DNA of 14,401 bases from contig JAAWLS010000024.1 of NCBI GenBank assembly GCA_022798035.1, forward strand, positions 1 to 14,401. Direction: 5' to 3'. This document shows, in pieces, positions 1 through 6,108 of the stretch (positions are counted from its first letter, which is position 1; each line of letters starts with the position of its first letter). The notes below the pieces were generated by a model, which worked only from the letters and a program-made list of their open reading frames with translations, had not been told where the DNA came from and searched no databases. The stretch comes from Lachnospiraceae bacterium (GTDB lineage Bacteria; Bacillota; Clostridia; Lachnospirales; Lachnospiraceae). The translations under genes and the position numbers were made by a program.

Positions 1-4
1 AAAG

Positions 5-73
5 CTATTGAAGAACGGCTTTATGATATTTTCTGTAAAACTGCAGATTTTCTCCGAATACGTTTTCACTCAT
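5..73 (-). other. Possible broken start of an XRE-like regulator gene
   Basis: An ATG at 73 is preceded by a good ribosome binding site (AAGGTG, six bases upstream). It opens a short frame reading MSENVFGENLQFYRKYHKAV and ending LQ-stop at 5-7. The sequence resembles the first helix of XRE/HTH_3 repressors, which often begin with a similar (F)xxNLxxxRK pattern. The stop after 22 codons means that it is a short peptide, a frameshifted gene, or chance. Only four more bases lie before the window edge, so a frameshift into a longer gene cannot be tested here. The regulator idea is inference from 22 residues. Confidence 0.25.
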
Positions 74-122
74 TTTCTTCACCTTTCTTTGCTCTTTTAT
101 TCCTTCTGCGCTTCCGGTGAAT

Positions 123-266
123 TTATCTTACGATATCATCCATGTAACGTCTGCATATTTTCTGTTGCTTTTGAAGATTTTCATGTAAACTTTCAGTTGC
201 ATCGGCGGATTTCCGGGGTTTTTGGGGCTGGACGGTTTTCTTAATTTGCTGTCTGTATTGGGGCAA
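123..266 (-). CDS. Possible 47-residue small protein, TTG start
   Basis: This is an open stretch in the same frame as the gene at 282-878, just beyond its two closely spaced stops (TAG, then TAA). The only plausible start is a TTG at 264-266 with AAGG about seven bases upstream. The product would be 47 residues, rich in Gln, Lys and Arg, with a hydrophilic helical end (HENLQKQQKICRRYMDDIVR). It has no transmembrane segment or recognisable motif. It could be a real small gene in the operon, a decayed 3' extension of the upstream gene, or chance. I assign no function. Confidence 0.2.
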   Translation of the reverse strand: MPQYRQQIKKTVQPQKPRKSADATESLHENLQKQQKICRRYMDDIVR

Positions 267-281
267 AAAGGCGCCTTAATC

Positions 282-878
282 CTATCTGGAAGAGTCAAGG
301 GAAATCAGATATTGTTCAAATTCTTCTTTTGTATAAGTGTGGACTTTAGAGAAACAATAATTTTCAAAGATTTTTATGCCAAAGCAGACATACTCTTCCC
401 GGGCATATCCAGCGATGCTTTTTGCAATCTCATCAAAGGAAGAAGAGGCCTGCACATGAGCCCTCTTTTCTTCCACATCCAGATTATCTTTGTTTGCTTC
501 CTCATTATACACTAGAATATATTCCACACATTCCCTCATAGCGCTGATTCCCTGAGCGGTGATATCCGAGAAAATCAGAACGCTGTCATAAATCTTTTTG
601 CGCAGGCCAAACTGCTCTGCCTTGTTCATATATCCATTCTTAAATTCCACAAACACAAGCTTCCCTGTTTCAATTTCCATCAAAGCATCATTTGACTTCG
701 GCGTGTCGCTTAATCCCAAAGATTCTATATAATTATCTTTCACACCATCAAAACGTACCACCTCTTTGGCAGATTCCGTCATATAGACAATGTTCTTTTT
801 GTCCCTGTCATCTATAGAAGTATTTTTCAGTGTAGTCATATTGTCACAAAATATTGGATATGCAGAAAGACTATTCAT
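282..878 (-). CDS. Small partner of the AAA ATPase with a PD-(D/E)XK-like motif
   Basis: A 198-residue soluble protein that I do not recognise as a named family. It starts one base after the stop of the upstream ATPase gene, with its ribosome binding site (GAGGTG) inside the end of that gene, so the two are almost certainly co-translated. Residues 37-55 look helical. Asp64 (KSNDALMEIE) is followed by a beta-strand reading LVFVEFKNG with Glu78 and Lys80, then a helix. This D-x13-ExK layout matches the active site of PD-(D/E)XK nucleases, in which the Asp, Glu and Lys bind metal and polarise water. The second half (residues 110-198) has no motif that I can name. The nuclease role is inferred from motif and context. 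A non-catalytic nuclease-like fold is the alternative. Confidence 0.82.
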   Translation of the reverse strand: MNSLSAYPIFCDNMTTLKNTSIDDRDKKNIVYMTESAKEVVRFDGVKDNYIESLGLSDTPKSNDALMEIETGKLVFVEFKNGYMNKAEQFGLRKKIYDSVLIFSDITAQGISAMRECVEYILVYNEEANKDNLDVEEKRAHVQASSSFDEIAKSIAGYAREEYVCFGIKIFENYCFSKVHTYTKEEFEQYLISLDSSR

Positions 879-879
879 C

Positions 880-2151
880 CTAACACCTCGTATCTTCCAA
901 TTTCTGCAGAGGGCGTGACAGTTTTTGATAAATTTTTTCTATATTCTCTGTGACATCTGTCATGTAAGCCTGCTCATTTTCTACCTCTGCCAGATAGTAT
1001 TTGCATTTATCTGCCGCTTCATATTGGGCAGAATAGACCTGAATGGCCCGCAAAAAGTAAGGACTGTGGGTATTCAGCAAAACATGCAGATTAAATTCTT
1101 TCTGAATCAGCACAATCAATTCAGCAAACAACAGCTGCCATTCTGGATGCAGATGGATTTCCGGCTCATCTAATATCAGGGTTCCATTGTGCTCAATCAC
1201 CCCATTTTGCAGAAGCATTTTCAGAATCACAAATGTTTTCAATCCTGTGGAAAGATTTTTTACATCCAGTGCTTTCTCACTGCCTTTTCTTCGATAGCCG
1301 ATTCCAGAGCGTTTTCTCTGAACAATATCGCCGCCGCAGACCGTCGCAATTTTTTCATAAATCGTCTCAATCTTGTTATTTACCACAATCTCTTCCATTA
1401 AATTCGTATCTTTTTTACCGTATAGCTTTTCCTTTAAATGAGCCCGGTGGTTCGCAGCCTCGAGCCTCTGTCCAAAAGGATTGCGAAAAACAGATGATTT
1501 CGGTATGGTGTCCAACACAAATGGGTCGTCGATATAAACTGCTTCCGTGCGGAGACTGACACGATTCTTTATTTCACTGACATGATTTTCCTGAAGTTCA
1601 ATCTCCAGATTGTCTCCTCTAATCTGCAATTGAATTTCTCCAGTCGTATCGGAAAAAATATTATTAATCTGCCCGTTGAACTCTGCCGTCAGCTTTTTTT
1701 CCAAAGTATTTTTAAAAATATCCATATCTGATACACATAGCAGGTCCTTGATGCGCAAAACATACTCATCTATTTCCTCTTCTGTCATCTGCTCTTCAAA
1801 TTCTTCGTCCATTCTTGTCAGCAGACGAATCACTTCACCGCCAATTTTTTCTGTGTCATCTTTCTCCAAATCTTTATTATCAATAAGCTGCGCGGCAATA
1901 CCTTCTGCGATATCGCTCTGAATCAGCCAATTTACCGTATCAAAGCAGAGTTTTTCAATAATATTTCCAACACTCTCTATTCGTTCCTCTCTAATCTTAT
2001 CCTGTATGCAGTAAAAGCTGTTGAACACGGAAAAAAGCGTGCGCCCCACCGTGCTCTTGCCGGTGTTGTTTTCACCGGCAATCACTGTAATTCCATTCAA
2101 TTCTACCGAGGCTTCCCGAATTTTCCCTATATTTTTCAGAGTTAATTTCAT
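880..2151 (-). CDS. AAA family (ABC/SMC-like) ATPase of an OLD/RloA-like type
   Basis: A 423-residue ATPase. The N-terminus (MKLTLKNIGKIREASVELNG) is the usual RecF/OLD-like strand pair leading into a Walker A, GENNTGKST, at residues 26-34. A helical, acidic middle region (about 50-200) is the expected coiled insertion. The second half carries a signature-like NLSTGLKT (299-306), Walker B TLILDEPEIHLHPEW (324-338) and an H-loop NTHSP (360-364). This is the AAA_15/AAA_21 class of ATPases found in defence systems such as RloAB, AbiL, Septu, PARIS and Gabija-like OLD proteins. The protein ends about 60 residues after the H-loop, so there is no C-terminal TOPRIM domain as in true OLD nucleases. 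Its likely effector is the gene directly downstream. It starts 27 bases after aspS with a GGAGA site. Confidence 0.93.
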   Translation of the reverse strand: MKLTLKNIGKIREASVELNGITVIAGENNTGKSTVGRTLFSVFNSFYCIQDKIREERIESVGNIIEKLCFDTVNWLIQSDIAEGIAAQLIDNKDLEKDDTEKIGGEVIRLLTRMDEEFEEQMTEEEIDEYVLRIKDLLCVSDMDIFKNTLEKKLTAEFNGQINNIFSDTTGEIQLQIRGDNLEIELQENHVSEIKNRVSLRTEAVYIDDPFVLDTIPKSSVFRNPFGQRLEAANHRAHLKEKLYGKKDTNLMEEIVVNNKIETIYEKIATVCGGDIVQRKRSGIGYRRKGSEKALDVKNLSTGLKTFVILKMLLQNGVIEHNGTLILDEPEIHLHPEWQLLFAELIVLIQKEFNLHVLLNTHSPYFLRAIQVYSAQYEAADKCKYYLAEVENEQAYMTDVTENIEKIYQKLSRPLQKLEDTRC

Positions 2152-2178
2152 GTCGTCTCCATTTCATATCATTTTATT

Positions 2179-3978
2179 TTACTCCTGCGAGCCCTCTTTT
2201 GCAGTCACGGATAATGCCAGCTCCTCTAACTGTTTCTCGTCCACCAGGCCGGGAGCGTCCGTCAAGAGACAGGAGGCATCCTTCACCTTGGGGAATGCAA
2301 TCACGTCCCGGATAGAATCGCACTGCATCATCAGCATGACAATCCGGTCCAGTCCATAGGCAAGTCCTGCGTGAGGGGGCACTCCGTACTTAAAGGCATT
2401 CAGCAGAAATCCAAACTGTTCATAGGCCCGCTCTTTGGTAAATCCGAGAACCTCCAGCATTTTCTCCTGAACGTCATCCTGGTGAATACGGACAGAACCG
2501 CCGCCCAGCTCTGTGCCGTTCAATACGATATCATAAGCCTCTGCCCGGACAGCTCCCGGGTCAGAATCAATTTTATCCCAATCTTCCTCCATGGGCATGG
2601 TAAAGGGATGGTGTTTTGCCATAAAACGGTTCTCTTCCTCAGACCACTCCAGCAGAGGAAATTCTGTCACCCACAGGAAATTGTATGCATTTTTGTCCAT
2701 CATTCCCAGTTCCCGTCCCAATTCCAGACGAAGGGCGCCTAAGACATCCCAGACCACCGTGTTTTTGTCGGCGGCAAACAGCAGCAAATCTCCCGGCTGT
2801 CCCTCCATCTTTTCCACCAAGGCTTTCAATGTGTCCTCTTCCATAAATTTTGCAAAAGAAGATTTGTAAGTTCCATCTTCATTCACAGCCAGATAAGCCA
2901 GTCCTTTGGCTCCATAGCCTTTGGCAAATTCCACTAATTTGTCAATCTTTTTGCGGGGCATAGCTCCCTGGCCCTTGGCGTTGATTCCCCGCACGGAACC
3001 GCCCTGTTCCAAAGCTCCTGTAAACACGCCGAATCCACAGCCTGCCACAACCTCTGACACGTCCACCAATTCCATGCCGAAACGGGTGTCCGGTTTGTCG
3101 CTGCCGTAACGGTCCATAGCCTCCTGCCAGGTCATCCGGGGAATGGGCAGGGAAATATCCAAACCAATGGCTTCCTTAAAAACATACTGCAGAAGACGCT
3201 CATTCAGTTCAATGACGTCGTCCACATTTACAAAAGACAGCTCCATGTCCGCCTGAGTAAATTCCGGCTGACGGTCTGCACGCAAATCCTCATCCCGGAA
3301 ACATCTTGCAATCTGGAAATATCTGTCATATCCGGAACACATCAAAAGCTGTTTAAACAACTGAGGCGACTGAGGCAGAGCATAAAAACTTCCGGGATGC
3401 ACGCGGCTGGGCACCAGGTAATCTCTTGCTCCCTCCGGCGTGGATTTTGTCAAAATCGGCGTCTCAATCTCCAAAAATCCTTCCTGCTCCATAAAGCTGC
3501 GCAGCAGCATGGACACTTTGCTCTTCATCATTAAATTCCGCTGAATGTCCGGTCTGCGCAAATCCAGGCAGCGATAGCGGAGACGTATGTCCTCCTTTGT
3601 CTGGGAATTCTCCTCAATGGGGAAAGGCGGCGTCTCGGATTCGGAAAGGATGCGGATATCTGAGGCAATCACCTCAATATCTCCTGTCTTGAGATTTTCA
3701 TTTACGGCTGCGGTTCTCTTCTCTACGGTTCCCGTCACTGCCACCACAAACTCACTCCGCAGTGTTCCTGCTTTGGCAAATCCTTCACTTCCCACCTTTG
3801 GCTCGTCAAACACTATCTGCAGAAGACCAGAGCGGTCCCGTAAATCTATGAAAATCAAACTTCCAAGATTTCTCCTCTTTTGCACCCATCCCATCACGGT
3901 GACTTGTTCTCCAATATTGCCGCTGGAAACCTCTGTACATCTGTGGCTTCTGTGCAGCCCTTTCATTGACTCTGCCAT
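2179..3978 (-). CDS. aspS: Aspartyl-tRNA synthetase
   Basis: Charges tRNA-Asp with aspartate in the cytoplasm. It is 599 residues long, the normal length for the bacterial type. Residues 1-110 form the OB-fold anticodon-binding domain (GWVQKRRNLGSLIFIDLRDR). The class II core follows, with motif 2 around RYFQIARCFRDEDLRADRQP (219-238) and TQADMELSF after it. A bacterial GAD insertion occupies roughly 280-410, and motif 3 is GLAYGLDRIVMLM near the C-terminus. In the OB fold the residue after KRRN is Leu, where non-discriminating bacterial AspRSs usually have His. This suggests a tRNA-Asp-specific enzyme (inference). The ATG at 3978 has a near-perfect AGGAGG site. The gene lies 88 bases after hisS, and I see no terminator between them. 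Confidence 0.98.
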   Translation of the reverse strand: MAESMKGLHRSHRCTEVSSGNIGEQVTVMGWVQKRRNLGSLIFIDLRDRSGLLQIVFDEPKVGSEGFAKAGTLRSEFVVAVTGTVEKRTAAVNENLKTGDIEVIASDIRILSESETPPFPIEENSQTKEDIRLRYRCLDLRRPDIQRNLMMKSKVSMLLRSFMEQEGFLEIETPILTKSTPEGARDYLVPSRVHPGSFYALPQSPQLFKQLLMCSGYDRYFQIARCFRDEDLRADRQPEFTQADMELSFVNVDDVIELNERLLQYVFKEAIGLDISLPIPRMTWQEAMDRYGSDKPDTRFGMELVDVSEVVAGCGFGVFTGALEQGGSVRGINAKGQGAMPRKKIDKLVEFAKGYGAKGLAYLAVNEDGTYKSSFAKFMEEDTLKALVEKMEGQPGDLLLFAADKNTVVWDVLGALRLELGRELGMMDKNAYNFLWVTEFPLLEWSEEENRFMAKHHPFTMPMEEDWDKIDSDPGAVRAEAYDIVLNGTELGGGSVRIHQDDVQEKMLEVLGFTKERAYEQFGFLLNAFKYGVPPHAGLAYGLDRIVMLMMQCDSIRDVIAFPKVKDASCLLTDAPGLVDEKQLEELALSVTAKEGSQE

Positions 3979-4066
3979 AATTTTTCCTCCTGTTCCTGCA
4001 AAACCATTCGCTATCTATTTGTATATTCCTGTTTGTTTTTATAGTTCATATCAATTTTCATTTTAT

Positions 4067-5329
4067 TTAATCATGATTAAAAAACTCTTTTATCTCTGTA
4101 TATCCCTCTGCTGTCAGCTTTTCTTTCTGGAATTTCTTATTTTTATTCATGCGGGCTACCAGCACTTGTTTTCCTGCTTTTCTCTCTTCCTGCGCCTGAG
4201 CAGTCACCTGTATCAATTTCTGGGCCGGATAATTCTTTTCAATCAAGTATGCTGTCTTCTCGGCCTGGCCTGGAATCTGAAAACCGCTCTCTAAAAGCAG
4301 CAGAATAATACGCTCAAATCCAATGGAAAATCCACAGGCTGGAACATCGTTTCCGGTAAATTTTCCAATCATTTTATCGTAACGTCCGCCTCCTCCGCAG
4401 CTTCCACCAAACTCTGGCATGGCAATCTCAAATATGGTGCCTGTGTAATAAGACATCCCCCGCACCAGTGTAGGGTCAAACACCAGTGCAAAATCTGCTT
4501 CTTTCGTGTTGTTTACACATTCTGCTATCTCTTTTAAATTGTCTGCCGCTTCTTTCTCCAAAAAATCTCCCAATGTTTCCGTCAGATAAGCCACACCCTC
4601 TGCCACTTCTTCTTTCCCTTCCATATCTCGGAACAGTGCCAGATATTTCTCAATGGACTCTCTGGAAAATCCGCTTTTCTCCAATTCTTCTGCCACGCCT
4701 TCCAGACCAATCTTGTCCATTTTGTCCAGAATAATAAATACCGAGTCATAGGATTCTTCTGAAAATCCGCTGTACTTAGCCATGGCCTTTAAGATTCTTC
4801 TCTCGTTAATCCGAATCTGGAAATTTTTGAATCCCAGTTTTCCAAGGGTTGTGGTCGTTGCCAGAATCAATTCAATCTCCGCCAGATTGCTGGCTTCTCC
4901 TAAAATATCAATATCACACTGCATAAACTGACGGTATCTGCCTCTCTGAGGCCTGTCCGCACGCCACACATTTCCCATCTGCAACGCCTTAAAGGGCGAC
5001 GGCAGATTGTTGGCATTGTTGGAATAAAAACGTGCCAGGGGGACCGTCAAATCGTAACGCATCCCAAAATCCACTACATCCATCTCACTCTGTGCGGTAT
5101 CCAGTTTCAGTTTTTCTCCTCGTTTCAGTACCTTGAAGATAAGTTTTTCATTTTCTCCGCCCTGTTTACTGCTGAGATTCCCAATATTTTCCATACAGGG
5201 CGTCTCAATGGGGGTAAATCCAAAGCTCCGGTAAGTGTCCTTAATCACATTCATCACATAATCCCGAATCTGCATTTCCTCCGGTAAAATATCTTTCATG
5301 CCGTTGACCGGCTTTTTTGCCAATGCCAT
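4067..5329 (-). CDS. hisS: Histidyl-tRNA synthetase, divergent type with short C-terminal domain
   Basis: Charges tRNA-His. I chose the ATG at 5329 (MALAKKPVNGMKDILPEEM), giving 420 residues. It has a GGAGG site, and the known family start KPVxGMKDILP begins there. The frame is open another 58 codons upstream, but that part overlaps the Cys-rich gene and looks non-homologous. Class II features are motif 2 WRADRPQRGRYRQFMQCDID (122-141), the histidine loop LVRGMSYYTGTIFE (288-301) and motif 3 GFSIGFERI (333-341). The histidine loop normally reads RGLDYYTG, so Ser replaces Asp here. The QCDIDILGE and INERRIL stretches resemble eukaryotic HisRS more than the usual bacterial one. The C-terminal anticodon-binding part (from about 357) is only some 64 residues and diverged. 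Confidence 0.95.
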   Translation of the reverse strand: MALAKKPVNGMKDILPEEMQIRDYVMNVIKDTYRSFGFTPIETPCMENIGNLSSKQGGENEKLIFKVLKRGEKLKLDTAQSEMDVVDFGMRYDLTVPLARFYSNNANNLPSPFKALQMGNVWRADRPQRGRYRQFMQCDIDILGEASNLAEIELILATTTTLGKLGFKNFQIRINERRILKAMAKYSGFSEESYDSVFIILDKMDKIGLEGVAEELEKSGFSRESIEKYLALFRDMEGKEEVAEGVAYLTETLGDFLEKEAADNLKEIAECVNNTKEADFALVFDPTLVRGMSYYTGTIFEIAMPEFGGSCGGGGRYDKMIGKFTGNDVPACGFSIGFERIILLLLESGFQIPGQAEKTAYLIEKNYPAQKLIQVTAQAQEERKAGKQVLVARMNKNKKFQKEKLTAEGYTEIKEFFNHD

Positions 5330-5352
5330 CTTCCATTCCTCCGCTTTTTGTG

Positions 5353-5589
5353 TTATCCTCTCAACATTTGAATCACTGTATCGTAATTGTCCGGCTGATG
5401 GGGAAATGTACAGTTTGTACAATCTTTTATCCGCTTCCCGTCTCGTTCTCTGTATACAGGTTTTCCCGGACAGTCTTCTTTTAAATACAGGGGACAGTAA
5501 CAAAATAAGCAGTTAAAATCCCCTGTATTTTCATGACAAGGAAAATATTTACAATCCTTATTTTCAAAAAATCGGTGCGAGTTTTTCAT
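5353..5589 (-). CDS. Cysteine-rich small metal-binding domain protein (PF04071-like)
   Basis: A 78-residue soluble protein with eight cysteines (13, 18, 27, 30, 32, 40, 57, 60) in a CxxxxC, CxxCxC, C, CxxC order, plus a closing PHQPDNYD. From memory this matches the 'cysteine-rich small domain' family (Pfam zf-like, PF04071), proteins that begin with a NSYRFF-like segment followed by DCEYFPCH. The spacing suggests zinc or Fe-S binding. No reaction is known to me. An in-frame ATG at 5625 would add 12 residues, but it lies inside the -10 box of the promoter at 5621-5650. I therefore prefer the ATG at 5589, which also fits the conserved start; its GGAAGG site lies a rather long 12 bases upstream. 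First gene of the operon, 23 bases before hisS. Confidence 0.85.
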   Translation of the reverse strand: MKNSHRFFENKDCKYFPCHENTGDFNCLFCYCPLYLKEDCPGKPVYRERDGKRIKDCTNCTFPHQPDNYDTVIQMLRG

Positions 5590-5620
5590 ATCTGCTCTGA
5601 ACCTTCCTTTCCTGCCCCAT

Positions 5621-5650
5621 ATCATAGCATATCCTTTCCTTGTCTGTCAA
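5621..5650 (-). promoter_or_regulatory. Sigma-A-type promoter for the Cys-rich protein/hisS/aspS operon
   Basis: On the minus strand a perfect -35 TTGACA (5650-5645) is followed after 18 bases by TATGAT (5626-5621), one mismatch from the consensus -10. Transcription would start near 5614, leaving a leader of about 25 bases before the ATG at 5589. That leader is too short for a T-box. No start site has been measured; the call rests on the two hexamers and on position. Confidence 0.65.
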
Positions 5651-5666
5651 AGGCGCATCATGCTGA

Positions 5667-5821
5667 ATGCAAAGGAATTTCCTATATGACAAGAAAGAAT
5701 TTCGCTTTGCGAAATTCTGCGCCGCAAATGCGTCGCGTCAGCGATATATTTCCTTTGCATTTGCGTGTGCATATTTGTTTTTTGTCATATAGGAAATCCG
5801 AAGGAATTTCCTATACGACAA
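5667..5821. repeat. Intergenic element with nested inverted and direct repeats
   Basis: The 21-base unit AAGGAATTTCCTATATGACA+A occurs at 5672-5692 and, with one change, at 5801-5821 in the same orientation. Sixteen bases of it (ATTTCCTATATGACAA) recur inverted at 5782-5797, so that 5782-5821 forms a long hairpin with an 8-base loop. Between the copies lie a perfect 9-bp hairpin with a 3-base loop (5697-5717), a 9-bp inverted repeat (5723-5731 with 5757-5765), and an 11-bp inverted repeat (5667-5677 with 5750-5760). No reading frame of note spans it. It looks like a dispersed MITE- or REP-like element sitting between a terminator and a promoter. Being dispersed is inference from structure alone. 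Confidence 0.65.
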
Positions 5822-5822
5822 A

Positions 5823-5859
5823 AACAGCCAGTTTTGCATCCTACACAAAACTGGCTGTT
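5823..5859 (-). terminator. Rho-independent terminator of the hem/cbi operon
   Basis: A perfect 14-bp stem (5823-5836 with 5846-5859) with a 9-base loop. On the minus strand it is followed directly by TTTTTG (the stem's last two T's plus three more). It begins four bases after the stop of the Rpn remnant, and no terminator is visible between hemD and here. On the plus strand there is no T-tract after the stem, so it should act mainly on minus-strand transcripts. Confidence 0.85.
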
Positions 5860-5862
5860 CTC

Positions 5863-6090
5863 TCACAGATATTTCTTAGAATCTTCCGGACTCAGATTAT
5901 ACTGTTCCTGAATTTTGAGTAAAATAGTCTGTGGCGGAACTTCTAAATTTTTTAATATGGCAACCGTTCCTTTTATTCCTTCTTCTCTTCCCTTTTCTCT
6001 TCCTTTTTCTCTGATAGTCTTTGCCTCATATTCCAAAATTTTTCCACCCATTATAGATTTCACTCCCTTTCTGACAGAATCGTATATAGT
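5863..6090 (-). pseudogene. C-terminal remnant of an Rpn-family (PD-(D/E)XK transposase-like) protein
   Basis: The frame from a GTG at 6063 gives 66 residues; an ATG at 6051 with GGGAG upstream would give 62. The content (MGGKILEYEAKTIREKGREK, a GREEG run, then VAILKNLEVPPQTILLKIQE) is typical of the C-terminal tail of Rpn/YhgA-like recombination-promoting nucleases, which follows the nuclease domain. Family-like sequence (YDSVRKGVKS) continues upstream of the GTG to an in-frame stop at 6091-6093, so the true protein was longer and its N-terminal nuclease part is missing. It is therefore a truncated relic, though a short peptide might still be made. It lies 18 bases after the hemD stop and just before the terminator. 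Confidence 0.7.
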
Positions 6091-6108
6091 TTACCACGCT
6101 CCCTGCAT

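Noticed and set aside
268..277. AAGGCGCCTT palindrome followed by T's on the minus strand, as a terminator after the nuclease-like gene
   Set aside because: The palindrome has no loop bases, so at most about three base pairs could form around a turn. This is too weak for a rho-independent terminator.
880..2151. Calling the pair a true OLD nuclease, Gabija, PARIS or RloAB system
   Set aside because: The ATPase has no C-terminal TOPRIM domain, and the partner shows an ExK nuclease-like motif rather than TOPRIM, UvrD or HNH features.
3587..4294. Long plus-strand frame of 235 codons across the aspS/hisS junction
   Set aside because: It is antisense to the start of aspS and the end of hisS, has low-complexity Ser/Leu/Phe-rich sequence, and shows no family resemblance.
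5330..5503. 58-codon N-terminal extension of hisS
   Set aside because: It overlaps the Cys-rich gene in another frame and has no HisRS-like sequence. The ATG at 5329 has a GGAGG site and the family's usual start.
5782..5821. The second hairpin read as another terminator
   Set aside because: On both strands the base runs after the stem are A-rich, not T-rich. The stem is better explained as part of the repeat element.
5667..5821. CRISPR array
   Set aside because: There are only two direct copies plus one inverted copy at irregular spacing, with internal hairpins and no cas genes nearby.
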